Positions 11,314-22,717 of a stretch of 64,000 nt of DNA are shown in pieces. Under the pieces are notes generated by a model, which worked only from the letters and a program-made list of their open reading frames with translations, had not been told where the DNA came from and made no database searches. Source of the DNA: Hexactinellida sp. DTS-2022 (Eukaryota; Porifera; Hexactinellida); contig JAPNXP010000001.1 in the NCBI GenBank assembly GCA_028753945.1, positions 10,840,501 to 10,904,500 on the forward strand, given 5' to 3'. Made by a program: the position numbers and the translations under genes. Within the stretch, counting starts at the first letter, position 1. Every line of letters begins with the position of its first letter.

Positions 11314-11527
11314 ACTATATACCCCGGACGGGAAGGGGTCCCCGGAGGAACCCCCACAAAATTAAAGTGCCTCAGCGGTCACGCTTTTTTTTCGGGGCAT
11401 CCAACCTCCAATTGACTGGTATCTCATCGGGATAAGAATGCCAGTCAATAAGAGGCGTACACTCCAACAAAGGAGCCCGACTGGGAGAGCGCTTTCGCAA
11501 TTTGCATGGTAGGCAGCCCATTTTTAT

Positions 11528-11770
11528 GGGAAAATTCCAAAAATACTCAAGTTTTTTAAAAATTTCCAAATATACTCAACAATACTCAACTAATTTGTAA
11601 ATATAATCAAGTTTTTCCAAATATACTCAAGTTTTACCGGATTATTCCAAATATACTCAAGTTTTATTGGATTATTCCAAATATACTCAAGTTTTATTGG
11701 ATTATTCCAAATATACTCAAGTTTTATTGGATTATTCCGAATATACTCAAGTTTTATTGGATTATTGAAA
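11528..11770 (+). repeat. Left subterminal tandem array of the MULE
   Basis: Approximately five well-conserved 30 bp units containing AAATATACTCAAGTTTTATT plus looser copies. Mirrored at 12590-12844. Repeated subterminal motifs commonly serve as transposase binding sites; that role is inferred here. Confidence 0.85.
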
Positions 11771-11799
11771 CTAGTATGGAGATCCCAACCACAAAAAAT

Positions 11800-12570
11800 A
11801 TTTATTAGTACAATCTGCTCGTCTGCTCTACGCCCGTCCTTACAACTTGTACTCGGGCCTACGACCCTCGCTTGTATTTAAAGCATCTCCTTTTCAAATT
11901 AAATGTCGTTCTTGATGGTTGGCCGCTAGCTGTCTATTTATATCCGTTCATCCTAGCTACAGGTTTCTATAAGGACAGATTAAATAATTTGGATATTTAT
12001 GCAAATTTGAACAGATAATTTTCTAGATATATGAGCTTGTCCATGTATAATAATATACCAATTCCAAATATAAAATTAAATATCACTAAGAAACTGTACC
12101 AGTGGACCCCTAACTTTGGGACGTGGAGAAGTTATTGTATTGATTGATAATAATTTGATAACAAATAACACAATGGAATGTTATAAATGTATGGCTAGAC
12201 AGACAGAACACAAATAACTGATTAAATGCCTGAACTTCCTCTCGATCAATTAGATTACTTTCTCAGTATTCCATAATGCATACTTAACATTTGACAGACA
12301 CTAAAGCATTCGATTATACTAATTGAAATGCTAGCTGCTAATCCATACTGGAACACCCCTCGAATTTAATTGGCTAAAGGTTTTGACACCTTTTGTGATG
12401 GAAGATTTGAATATCTTTTTAGATATTGAACATATTTGTACATACAATACTAGTATTCCCCACCCCACTGCCAAATTTTAGGTCTGTAGCTTTTACCGGT
12501 TCCTCAATCAATTCTGAACAAACACACAAACAAACAAACACAAAAACATTGTGATTTAATATATAACATA
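11800..12570 (-). mobile_element. Helitron-like repeat, family B, inside the MULE
   Basis: On the minus strand a 5' segment with TTGTTTGTTTGTGTGTTTG and AGAATTGATTGAGGAACCGG is followed by a tract rich in short AT blocks and a GC-rich 3' part (ACTCGGGCC, GACGAGCAGATTG). The same arrangement recurs at 29930-30448 (plus) and 41290-42610 (minus). Ends are approximate. Confidence 0.6.
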
Positions 12571-13721
12571 GACTAAATATAGCCTTTCTAAACTTGAGTA
12601 GATCTGTGAATTTACTGAAAAGTTGAGTAGATTTGGAATTTATTGAAAAAACTTGAGCAGAATTGGAATTATTCTGAAAAACTTGAGTAGATTTGGAATT
12701 ATTTTGAAAAACTTGAGTAGATTTGGAATTATTTTGAAAAACTTGAGTAGATTCGGAAAGATCTAGTTTTATATTTGAGTATCAGTAAAAAGTTGAGTAT
12801 ATTTGGAAATTTTTAAAAAACTTGAGTATTTTTGGAATTTTCCCCCATTTTTATAGATAAGTTACTGCGAATTCCAATTTATAGCTTCTGTACACAGCTC
12901 AGTAGGCGTAACATCACTATGCATATTGTATACAAGTTCCAATGACGCAAATCATAGGATTACTTTATATGGTGGTGCATGACCTACGTTATAATAAGGC
13001 CTATTCAGTGTTATCAAAATGTGGACTATGGATACTGTCGAAGGCCATTGTTAATAGAGGGCACTTCTTTATCTCAATTATTAGTAATGGTAGACCTGAA
13101 TATGTTTTGTAACTATATGGGAACATCCGAATTTGATATATAGAACCTTTCAGAATTGAAATATGTCATCATTTGATGACGTAATCGTCAATTTTCGTTC
13201 GAATTATCATGTTTTTAAAGCCCTGTTTTAACACAGTTAAACGCGTTATATATGTTCAACATTGGTACATGATGATACCCAGACCTAGTTAAATAAAATA
13301 TATCAAAATTATAATAGGAATGTTGACACATTCCTCGGTTGTCAGGCAAATGTATATTTCCTAAATGAGCCATATCACCAAAACTATAATTGTTATGTAA
13401 ACTAGCTTACGCCTCATCTATCCGCAATAGGTGACTTCCTATTCATCGATAGTACATTTTCTATGCCTTACTTTGATACTTTTTGAGTTTATGAGCTCAG
13501 TACCATTCACGGAATACGAGTTAATTATCTCATAAACTCAAAAAGTATCAAAGCAAGGCATAGAAAATAATAGGAAGTCACCTATTGCGGATAGATCAGG
13601 CGTAGTCTAGTTTACATAACAATTAGAGTTTTGGTGTTATGGCTCATTTCAGGAAATATACATTTCCCTGACAAGTTCCAACCGAGGAATGTGTCAACAT
13701 TCCTATTATAATTTTGATATA

Positions 13722-14829
13722 CAGTAGTGTTCGCCTAATAGCAATTGCTCTGTTGTATGACAGTTTTACTACCATGACAGACTTACTACCTCTATTACTA
13801 GTACCATGGATGTTCTCTATCCATGACAGTTTTACTACCTTACATGACAGATTTACTACTCTTTGATCATGACTTGACTATTACTATGCACTTTTAATGG
13901 CTTCTTTCTTCTACTTGACTAAATACAAACAGCATGTATTCAAAATATTAGGAAATGGTAATTCATTTATATTATTTATTTTACTCATCGATTTAAGAAA
14001 GTACACAAATTATAGTCTTGATTCAAGAAATCACATACAATAATGAATATCTCTGAATATATAAAGCTTGTGAATTTTCTTTCCCATGTAATTTTGCCGA
14101 GCGATTTATTGAACTCAACAAAATTCGCGAGACGAAATTTTAAAGTGCGTGCCTCAGGCTATCAACTAGGTTGAGTTATTGACATGATACATAGTCGTAC
14201 TACAACTTTTTTTTACACAGACAGCTTCAGTAATGCAATTATTATTGAGTAGAGCGATACGGTTTTTGACAGCTAATATATTCTCAGATTTCCCAATAGG
14301 TATGTAATGTTAAATCCATTAAAAGGTCCTATCTCCGATGTTAGAATAATTATCTATTTGCTAATACCATTCACAATGCTATACATATTAATTAACCTAG
14401 TGAATAATGAATACGGGGAAGGCGGATGTGGAAATGTCAATTATATAGATGATTGAGTAAGTCAAATTCAATAAATTTTTTAAGATACTAGTAAATATTT
14501 CTTATATTGAATACAACTGTTTGTATTTAGTCAAGTAGAAGAAAGAAAGAAGCCATTAAAAGTGCATAGTAATAGTCAAGTCCTGATCAAAGGGTAGTAA
14601 ATCTGTCATGGATAGAGAACATCCATGGTACTAGTAATAGAGGTAGTAAGTCTGTCATGGTAGTAAAACTGTCATACAACAGCTCTAATAGCAATATTGC
14701 TCTATTAGCAAGTTACTTTTTGTCCCCAAGCGAGCATTTAATGTTAAATTTGTTCCTCTAATAGCAAGTTCGCCTATTAGCAAGGAAATTTCGTGAAAAA
14801 TGCGACTTGCTATTAGGCGAACACCACTG
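13722..14829. mobile_element. pogo-type MITE, carrying a nested element
   Basis: The ends CAGTAGTGTTCGCCTAATAG and its near-complement CTATTAGGCGAACACCACTG are flanked by TA (13720-13721 and 14830-14831). Inside the left part sits a 931 bp TGTTG...CAACA element. Without it the MITE would be ~170 bp, matching other pogo-type copies here. The MITE itself interrupts the right arm of fold-back 1. Confidence 0.88.
13751..14681. mobile_element. TGTTG...CAACA element, copy 1 (Ginger-like, non-autonomous)
   Basis: Terminal inverted repeats of ~180-200 bp begin TGTTGTATGACAG. The 4 bp duplication GCTC lies at 13747-13750 and 14682-14685. The arms carry several spaced copies of ATGACAGATTTACTACC-like motifs. 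The middle is AT-rich with no intact gene. TGTNR termini with 4 bp duplications are the published signature of Ginger transposons, whose transposase is related to LTR-element integrases; I infer that class. Confidence 0.85.
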
Positions 14830-15449
14830 TACTTTATTTAACTAGGTCTGGGTATCATCATGTACCAATGTTGAACATATATAACGCGTTTAACTGTGTT
14901 AAAACAGGGCTTTAAAAACATGATAATTCGAACGAAAATTGACGATTACGTCATCAAATGATGACATATTTCAATTCTGAAAGGTTCTATATATCAAATT
15001 CGGATGTTCCCATATAGTTACAAAACATATTCAGGTCTACCATTACTAATAATTGAGATAAAGAAGTGCCCTCTATTAACAATGGCCTTCGACAGTATCC
15101 ATAGTCCACATTTTGATAACACTGAATAGGCCTTATTATAACGTAGGTCACGGGTGGTGCAGTTATTTGTTTTCTGTTAGGAATGAATAGCATTTGTCAT
15201 ATTAGCGTAACCAGGACTTCTTTAATATAGGGACTGTAAACTTCGTTTTACGTTAAAATTAGGTAAGCCTAAAACTGTTACTTATTGATATCCCGTAATC
15301 CGCTTATGCTAGACACAGGAAATGTATTATTGTCGTATAGGAAGTCATATTTTGGGAGTCCAACGGTCATATTGGTTTATCGAAAATATTTGTGGAATGT
15401 AAGTTATGCGATTTTCACACCTTTCCATATATGGTAATATTGTTAAAAT

Positions 15450-15484
15450 CTCGAGATTAGTTAACTTTTTAACTAATCTCGAGT
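15450..15484. repeat. Short perfect hairpin
   Basis: CTCGAGATTAGTTAA is followed by a short T-rich loop and TTAACTAATCTCGAG. It lies in otherwise unassigned DNA between the two giant fold-backs. Confidence 0.85.
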
Positions 15485-15974
15485 TTTGACCCGGACCAAT
15501 TTTGGCTTGACAGGGCCGCAGCATAACAGCCATATTTGAGTGAATTGTTCAATTTTTGATACAAGCATGAAGATTGGCACAGACATAGATAAATATATTA
15601 TAAAAACATTTGGATATGGAGGCATCACGAAATTTTAATATTTTCGAGATGGCGGCCAAAAATTGTCGGAAAGAGTCGGACAAAAGCCCGCTCTCGTGAA
15701 TACTTGTTAAATGACCTCGTAGAGTGTTTATGTACGCATAGTTATTCTCGAATGACTGTGCGGTGAAGAAAGAGGGGTCACTCGATCGGGCAGAAACAAT
15801 ATTAGAGAATGGAATGTGTCACATTCCAGCGTTGTCAAGGAATGTCCTCCCTCCCAAACATGGTCATGTGACCCATATAATAACTGGAAATCTTATGCTG
15901 ATTACGAATATCAGCATTAAATATGGATTAAACTTCAATTGATAGAGTTAATTTGCTTTTGTATACATATTATA
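15485..15974. other. Spacer between fold-backs, nothing recognised
   Basis: No coding frame or paired termini. The text GAGATGGCGGCCAAAAATTG suggests an old repeat but no second copy was found in the window. Confidence 0.4.
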
Positions 15975-18212
15975 CAGGGTAAAAACCAAACTTTTTAAGG
16001 TTTTAATTGATACTTTAGGTCACTAGGAATAGTTTAAGCCCAGACAACATTTTTGAAATTTGTTGGTTTTCACACAAACGGTGACGTCATCACACGACTA
16101 ATTTTTCACACTATCGGTAATAACTATTGATCTATATGTCGCCATGACATGAAAGTTGTATATTTGAATAGGGCGTAAGAAAACCTATCGATTGATGTAT
16201 AAATTATTTTAATCAGACGTCATCTGTATTTTTGTTTATGACGTCATCATAAATTTACTTTCGAGGGATTCAGCTGTTTATCACGACAAACGTCACTTTA
16301 CTCGATTTGAATTATTATGTTGACCTTATGCATGTTATAAATAACTTCCGCAAAGGACGTACACACGTTTTCGCAATTTTCGGAACTATAATATAGACTA
16401 ATACTTAGTAAATATACGACAATAATCCACCGATACATATATTCCAATATGTCTGGTGAAAAGATTGTGCATTTTTTGAGATAAAAGCACCCAATTATGT
16501 ACAGTTGTTGCATTTTAGCTACTGATCACCTTTAGCTATTGCGCATAGCCCAATTTATGGAAAAATGAAATATTCAGGGGGTCAAAGATTAGTGCCCAAT
16601 GGAATTCTCCGGCAGTATGAACCAAGGATAAACCATTCAAATGCATTCATTTCGACTGTACTATATTGTCAGATTCGTCCTCAGCACTAAATTTCCAGCA
16701 TTTGAGGGCAATATTTACTATATTTGGGGAAATTATTCTTCGTTATTCCAGTGCAACAGTAGGAATGTTGTAACATTCCGATCTCAAAATTGCTACTAGC
16801 CATATCGAGTGATACCTTGTTTTCTCGGCTTCTGGGTCATTATGCCTTGTGCAGGAATATGGAACAATACATACCAGGGTTTTATACAGAGGTTGGGGCA
16901 TCCTGGCATCGCCCCTATTTTCCTTGGCGAATAGCAATAGCACTCTACTGCTGGATCTAGTACTAGTACTCTAATATTGTTACTGGCTTCCAGGGGCTTT
17001 GCCCCTGGACCCCACTGGAGGGCTAACAGCGCCCCCTGACCCCCAGTTGGCGATGTGATTGTTTCTAGGATGCTAATGAGTAATCATAGGAAACTTTTCT
17101 GTATAAAATCCTGCATACTTTTTAATATTTAGAGCAGGGTTTTTTTTAAGGCCGATCTTGGTGTAAAATTTGCACTAAGATTTTTTGGAGTTACACCACG
17201 ATTCGGGTCGGCAGCAGCCTCTGCAGTGTTGAGTTACACCAAGGCCGCGCTGAGTTGCACCAAGGTCTCAACCTTAAAAAAACCCTGATTTAGAGTGTTT
17301 CTAATAGCAAAAGTCGCACTCAGTACGCAGAGCCGAGAAAACAAGGTATCACTCGATATGGCTAGTAGCAATTTTGAGATCGGAATGTTACAACATTCCT
17401 ACTGTTGCACTGGAATAACGAAGAATAATTTCCCCAAATATAGTAAATATTGCCCTCAAATGCTGGAAATTTAGTGCTGAGGACGAATCTGACAATATAG
17501 TACAGTCGAAATGAATGCATTTGAATGGTTTATCCTTGGTTCATACTGCCGGAGAATTCCATTGGGCACTAATCTTTGACCCCCTGAATATTTCATTTTT
17601 CCATAAATTGGGCTATGCGCAATAGCTAAAGGTGATCAGTAGCTAAAATGCAACAACTGTACATAATTGGGTGCTTTTATCTCAAAAAATGCACAATCTT
17701 TTCACCAGACATATTGGAATATATGTATCGGTGGATTATTGTCGTATATTTACTAAGTATTAGTCTATATTATAGTTCCGAAAATTGCGAAAACGTGTGT
17801 ACGTCCTTTGCGGAAGTTATTTATAACATGCATAAGGTCAACATAATAATTCAAATCGAGTAAAGTGACGTTTGTCGTGATAAACAGCTGAATCCCTCGA
17901 AAGTAAATTTATGATGACGTCATAAACAAAAATACAGATGACGTCTGATTAAAATAATTTATACATCAATCGATAGGTTTTCTTACGCCCTATTCAAATA
18001 TACAACTTTCATGTCATGGCGACATATAGATCAATAGTTATTACCGATAGTGTGAAAAATTAGTCGTGTGATGACGTCACCGTTTGTGTGAAAACCAACA
18101 AATTTCAAAAATGTTGTCTGGGCTTAAACTATTCCTAGTGACCTAAAGTATCAATTAAAACCTTAAAAAGTTTGGTTAGGCACTTCCTTAGATGGTTAGG
18201 GTTTTTACCCTG
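15975..18212. mobile_element. Giant fold-back element 2
   Basis: The arms 15975-16830 and 17331-18212 are nearly identical in inverted orientation over ~860 bp. Termini are CAGGGTAAAAACC and GGTTTTTACCCTG, flanked by TA on both sides. The right arm has an extra ~24 bp near 18178-18200. A ~500 bp loop contains a hAT MITE. The arms carry the same short open frame twice (minus at 16298-16513, plus at 17648-17863), an effect of the duplication and not evidence of a gene. The TA flanks would suit a Tc1/mariner/pogo origin, but this is not proven. Confidence 0.88.
17135..17287. mobile_element. hAT MITE (CAGGG-type), 153 bp, in the loop of fold-back 2
   Basis: CAGGGTTTTTTTTAAGG and CCTTAAAAAAACCCTG termini with the perfect 8 bp duplication ATTTAGAG (17127-17134 and 17288-17295). 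Same family as 515-676: shared GGCCGATCTTGGTG and TTACACCACGATTCGGGTCG. Confidence 0.93.
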
Positions 18213-18481
18213 TATATATATGTACAACAGTCTAACTAGGTTAGTACGTACTAATTTTTTTAACCATTTAGTAAATTTATATGTACTATCTCAATATAAT
18301 GTAAAGTCAGTTAGTACCTACACTTGGATAATATGCAAAATGTCATTCCGTCCTAAAAATACTGTGAAACTTTACTCGATTAAGCGGAGAAATCTATTAA
18401 CTAGTGGCTCTATAAAGCAGAGTCGACTGCGTTTAATCGACACCAATACTTATCTTATATTCAACGGATATTTCCATATTA

Positions 18482-18671
18482 CAGTAGAATCTCGTTAGTA
18501 CGAACACGATTAATACGATTTCCCGCATAAGACGACAAACAGTTCAACATAATCAGGTCCCTACAAGCTACAATGGATATTCAATGGGTATTACTCCGGT
18601 TAATATGAACTCCGGATAAAGCTGACAAAATTTTATCTTCCGTTGGTGCTCGTATTAACGAAGTTCTACTG
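18482..18671. mobile_element. pogo-type MITE (CAGTAGAATCTCGTTAGTACG)
   Basis: Ends CAGTAGAATCTCGTTAGTAC and CGTATTAACGAAGTTCTACTG (first 20 bases counted from each side) flanked by TA at 18480-18481 and 18672-18673. Termini of the form CAGTAGAACCTCGTTAATACG are typical of pogo/Tigger MITEs. No coding capacity. Confidence 0.88.
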
Positions 18672-18914
18672 TATATAGGCATACATGTAAAGATCTTATC
18701 CATGTTTTAATATAAATTAATACTGTGTATTCTATTTCCTGAAAATAGTGGCTCTTATACTCTAAGAAAAAATATTGTAAAAGTCTGCACCGATTGAGGA
18801 CTACGTCCTCCAGGTGAATGGCTCTTATCGCCCCCTACCATTCGAGTTACCCAGTGATCATCGATTATTAATAGTTGCAGTTATGAACTCTTCTAAGTCG
18901 TTATTTATTAAATA

Positions 18915-19472
18915 GGAGCCTTCGGTCTCGGTAGCTTTGCGACCGATCGGTGCTACGCACCTCAAGTTAACTGCCTATATGCGGCCTTACTCCTCACTAA
19001 ACCATTGATGATAGAATTAGTAAAGCATCCCTTCCTACCATTTCCATACTTTTGACTTGTTTACCTATAATACCAGTTGAAAGCAAACTTCTAAGGTGAT
19101 TTTGAATTTCCATTAATTTGTTACCTTTTTGTAAACATCAACAATAATATTCATATTAAAATTAGACAAAATGCGAAATTTGAAATCAGCATACGTACTT
19201 GTTTACCTATGTAACATTTGGAAGTTAGTTATATCTCGTATATGCATGCAGCTTCTATTCCCCGTCACTTTAATGCAACAAACATACACAGTGGTCACAC
19301 GCACACACACAGTGGTCACACACACACATAGTGGTCATACACACACACAGTACACACACACACACACACACAGTGGTCATACACACACACAGTACACACA
19401 CACACACACACACACACAGTGGTCACACGCACGCACACAGTGGTCACACACACACACACACACACACAGTGG

Positions 19473-19507
<35 letters not shown>

Positions 19508-19562
19508 GGTCACACACACACACACACACAAACAAACAACAGTCGAGTTTTAATAATATAGA
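18915..19562 (-). mobile_element. Helitron-like non-autonomous element, family A
   Basis: On the minus strand it starts A|TCTATATTATTAAAAC at 19562, has a TTGTTTGTTTG stretch, a CA/TG microsatellite and the internal motif GAAATTTGAAATCAGCATAC, and ends with hairpin-forming CGGTCGCAAAGC-type sequence and GGCTCC before a T at about 18914. Shares both ends with 46070-46537. Confidence 0.75.
19288..19542. repeat. (CA)n microsatellite with CACAGTGGTCAC interruptions
   Basis: Runs of CA are broken at irregular spacing by AGTGGTCACA. The long open frames in both strands here are products of the repeat. Confidence 0.95.
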
Positions 19563-19683
19563 TTCATCTATAGTTTCTTAAAATCCTTAGCTCCTGAATG
19601 TTCTCGCCCAAAATATTTTTGATCGCTTAAACTAAAATCAATCCTAATTAAATCAAATACAATATTGAAATATCCAGTAGAAC

Positions 19684-19742
19684 ACAATTTTTGGACTCTT
19701 CAAAGAATCTTCAATTCGAATAACACCGGTTGATACCAATTC
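19684..19742. mobile_element. Fragment of a pogo-type MITE
   Basis: ACACAATTTTTGGACTCTTC followed by an AACACCGGTTGATACCAATTCG block matches the interior of the MITEs at 29386-29526 and 38770-38940. No termini remain. Confidence 0.55.
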
Positions 19743-19950
19743 GTTATCATGAACGTGCAAATAGACTAGGGAAAAATATCCGAAATAGAAGACACGAAAA
19801 GTTATTATTTGATTTATACAGTACTAACTGACTTTACATACATTGGATATACTTTAATAGAATATGATACACTTTATAAGTTTTCAAGTATTGCTTTTCT
19901 GGCAGTTACAGTTAGCACGTGATAAAATGAATTTAAGGCCGTAGTTGCTG

Positions 19951-20766
19951 TTATTTGAGGCAATGCTTGTGGGCAATAAATTGATTCCTTGCTCCGACTA
20001 AGGTCTGTCCTTCAGTTGGTGTAACGGGACCATGTTCACTAAGCTTTCGCTTTATGAAAGCTTTGATTCTGTTGAAACAAAACTCAATTGGATTCAATTC
20101 GCAGCTGTAAGGCGGAAGGCGAATTAATTCTGTATTAGTTGAATGCTTCCTGCTAACCGATTTGTACTCCCCGATGACATGGTGCGTTATCCAATATTAT
20201 AAATTGTTTTGTAATTCCTTCCGAAATTTCTAAAGCTGCGCCAAAATTCAGCTGGAATAATTCGGAGATGAAACCATCAAAATCCGCTTGCTTTGCTCCG
20301 CCTATAATCATTCTAGAATGAATTACCCCAGGGATGGTGTAATAGCACATAGCAACGTGATGTGAGGAGTTCTTTGGTTATCAGCAATCCTCTTAGCTGG
20401 TTGTCCGATAACTGAACGACCACGTGTTCTTGCTGTATAAAGCCCATGCCCACATTCGTCCACATAACAAAACTTGGCGCCATACTCGTGTTGTTGCTGT
20501 AGCCATATTGCAAATTCTCGTCGTGCTTGCTTATTCAGTTCACTATTTCTGTTCACTGGAATAAGCTCTAATTTTTTCATGCTTATCAGCTGACCTTCTA
20601 AACAACGAGCAATTGTGCTTATAGAGACTGCTAACCCAGTTTCTTCGTTTAAAGTAGCTTTCAATTCCAGAAGGATAATATCTGGACGAAGTTCTACTTT
20701 ATTTAATACGAATGCTATAGATTCTGCATCCAACTTTCCCCCCTTAGTGCCGCCTCTTATATTCAT
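19951..20766 (-). pseudogene. Tc1/mariner (IS630-type) transposase, two frameshifts
   Basis: DDE transposase that cuts and joins DNA. From the ATG at 20764-20766 the N-terminal part carries a helix-turn-helix-like region (ETGLAVSISTIARCL). The catalytic set follows: YVDECG (first Asp), ARTRGRSVIGQ after it as in this superfamily, ILDNAPCH (second Asp) and LNPIEFCFNRIKAFIKRKL (Glu), with about 35 residues between the second Asp and Glu. The protein ends FIAHKHCLK at the stop 19951-19953. Total length is ~270 residues, somewhat short but near complete. The frame changes at ~20340 and again at ~20165, so it is dead. Paired terminal repeats were not identified; Helitron-like sequence begins just upstream of the start. 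Confidence 0.88.
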
Positions 20767-20779
20767 TGCGAATTTGTGT

Positions 20780-21130
20780 TTATCATGCTTGTGTGTATAA
20801 AATTCCCGTTGGAAGCTGGCCTATATGTTAATTTTCAATTATAATTAATTTGTTTACCAATTTTTATAACTATTCCTCAAGTGATCCATAACTCAGGAAC
20901 TATAAATCTTGTGTATATTGATTAATACTGACCTATCCGTAATAGGAACTTCTTATTAAGTGACTGCATTATATTTATGTAATTGCAATAGTTTTGAGTT
21001 GTTTATTTATTATGATATTTGGAAGTTAGAATCCATCCCTAAGTATATGCGGTTTATATCCCCCTGTAACTTTGATACTATCAGGGAGGACAAACACGTA
21101 AACAACAATCGAGTTTTATTGTGCCAGCTT
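20780..21130. other. Helitron-like repeat fragments
   Basis: Contains the recurrent TTGTTTACC and GAATTTGTG motifs and, near 21105, AACAACAATCGAGTTTTAT, the reverse complement of a Helitron-like 5' end. Boundaries are unclear. Confidence 0.45.
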
Positions 21131-21757
21131 GTTTGGGATGCAACTGGTACTCGCTACCCTGCATTATATCAGCCACTCTCTCACTTTAAAGTTGTGTTTA
21201 CATGGGTATTGATGTGCCTTTATTGCAGGAGTTATCTGATATTACTTGACACCTCTTGTTTTCCTCAACCTATATTGCTCAATTTCCTTCCTAAATACTT
21301 TAAAATGGTTCTCATCTTAGTCTTTTGTAAACCCTTTTCTTTTACTTAACAACATGCTGGATATCTCTTCTAAGATATCTTTGAATGTACTCTACAAACT
21401 GCTCCCTCCTCTTTCTTATTTTATGCTAGTTCTCACCTTTTAGCTTTTTCCTATAAACCCTTTCTTTCCAATTTCTAAATTCCATCGAATTGAGAGTGTT
21501 TGTGCTTGTCATTTATATAATTCTGTATTGATTGGACTGCCCAAAGTTCTTATCAATTGGATTTAGATCGACGGATCTTGTTCCATTTTATCGATTTAAA
21601 TTTTCATCTCTCATTGCTTTTCCACATCACGAAAGCGAATGACATTATATTTATAATGTGCATTTCGAACAAATATAATTTAAATATAGCTAAGGAAAGA
21701 CTCACTCCTTCTGAATTAAAGTGGTATATTTTATCCCTAATTGCACAATATGTATTA
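21131..21757. other. Intergenic, nothing recognised
   Basis: AT-rich with long pyrimidine-rich stretches. The short open frames show no domain. Confidence 0.4.
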
Positions 21758-21914
21758 CAGTCGAAGCCGCTTAATCGGGAGACGGTTAATCGGGACGAGG
21801 CTTTGGAAACTAATTCGTATGAAATATTATACTGTATATCGGTTAATCGTAAGAACCAGATAAACGGGACTAAATGCCAACTCCCGAGGCGTCCCGATTA
21901 AGCGGCTTCCACTG
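21758..21914. mobile_element. pogo-type MITE (CAGTCGAAGCCGCTTAATCG)
   Basis: Ends CAGTCGAAGCCGCTTAATCG and ATTAAGCGGCTTCCACTG flanked by TA (21756-21757 and 21915-21916). The interior repeats GGTTAATCGGGA/GGTTAATCG motifs. Length 157 bp, no coding. Confidence 0.9.
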
Positions 21915-21916
21915 TA

Positions 21917-22717
21917 CATATATTACCATATATTGCATAAATAATCATCTATAAAGTATGAAGTCTACACATTGGATCGCAATATCATTACATTACTGAA
22001 TCAAGGATGTTATTCCTATCATTTAAGTCATTGAGGATATACTTCAGCCCACTGAACGTCCTCCCTACTGACACTGAGTAGCATATACGGCCTAAACCAC
22101 AAGAAATCTCTACCTAGTTTTGGTTATGGCGGGTGGCCCAATATTTTATTTTTCGACTTCTTCAATTGTTTATATCTTCAACACAAGAAATACGATTCGT
22201 GTCCCTGATGGAGAATTAAAGTCCGTTTCATTTATCCTTAATTCCTTATTAAAGAAAGTACTCTATATTTAATGGAATTTCTCTTTCGACGTATGCAGCC
22301 CAAAAAAAGAAATGCTTGCTTATTTACACTGTACCCTTCCGTTTTTGGGTGCTTCTTTCAGACAGAGAGAGTAATCAGAATTTGCTACCATTCTCCCCAG
22401 AGACCACTTGCCATCAGTAGACGTTCCTCTATACGAATGGTTGCCCCCCTTCAAATAATTTTTTCATTTTCCTCTAATAAATCGATATGTACCAAATCAA
22501 GGATGATATGTTCAAATCAAACGTATGCCCAATCATATCATAGCTTGGTGATAACGTCAAGGAAATAATTCAGCCCGTTCTATTCTTTCAGTTCTTCCTA
22601 AATTAGGATTCATTACTTCTCTATATAGCCCTTAGCTTGCCATTGCCCACTATGTTGATGTGGTACTATTCATTTCTCGATATGATCCATAATAAACAGT
22701 TAAAAAGGCGATTGTTA
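21917..22717. other. Intergenic, nothing recognised
   Basis: No gene or repeat with definable ends. The open frame at 22272-22568 has no recognisable domain. Confidence 0.4.

Larger units (their letters stand above)
11528..12844. mobile_element. Mutator-like (MULE) element with subterminal arrays
   Basis: Terminal inverted repeats begin GGGAAAATTCCAAAAATACT and extend ~250 bp as mirrored tandem arrays of a ~30 bp unit (TCCAAATATACTCAAGTTTT at left, reverse complement at right). A perfect 10 bp duplication CCATTTTTAT flanks it (11518-11527 and 12845-12854). A GGGAAA terminus, long repeats and a 9-10 bp duplication are Mutator-like features. No transposase is present; the interior is largely a Helitron-like copy. 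Confidence 0.88.
12978..15152. mobile_element. Giant fold-back element 1
   Basis: The arms run 12978 to ~13495 and ~13530 to 15152, the right arm being interrupted at 13722-14829 by a MITE. The ends read CATGACCTACG and CGTAGGTCACG and are flanked directly by GGTGGTG (12971-12977 and 15153-15159). The two arms are nearly identical over ~510 bp, with one short insertion in the left arm. No coding frame. Long arms and a 7 bp or longer duplication suggest a Mutator-like or other fold-back element; the superfamily is uncertain. Confidence 0.88.

Noticed and set aside
11420-11520. tRNA-like text (GGGAGAGCGC, TTTGCATGG).
   Set aside because: No B-box, no acceptor stem and no foldable cloverleaf; at most a decayed tRNA-derived piece.
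16298-17863. Two identical 71-residue open frames.
   Set aside because: They lie in the two arms of fold-back 2; identity comes from the inverted duplication and neither shows a domain.
19171-19581. Long open frames rich in His/Thr or Val/Cys.
   Set aside because: They are translations of a CA/TG microsatellite in all frames.
20615-20800. Plus-strand frame opposite the Tc1/mariner transposase.
   Set aside because: Antisense shadow of the transposase pseudogene.
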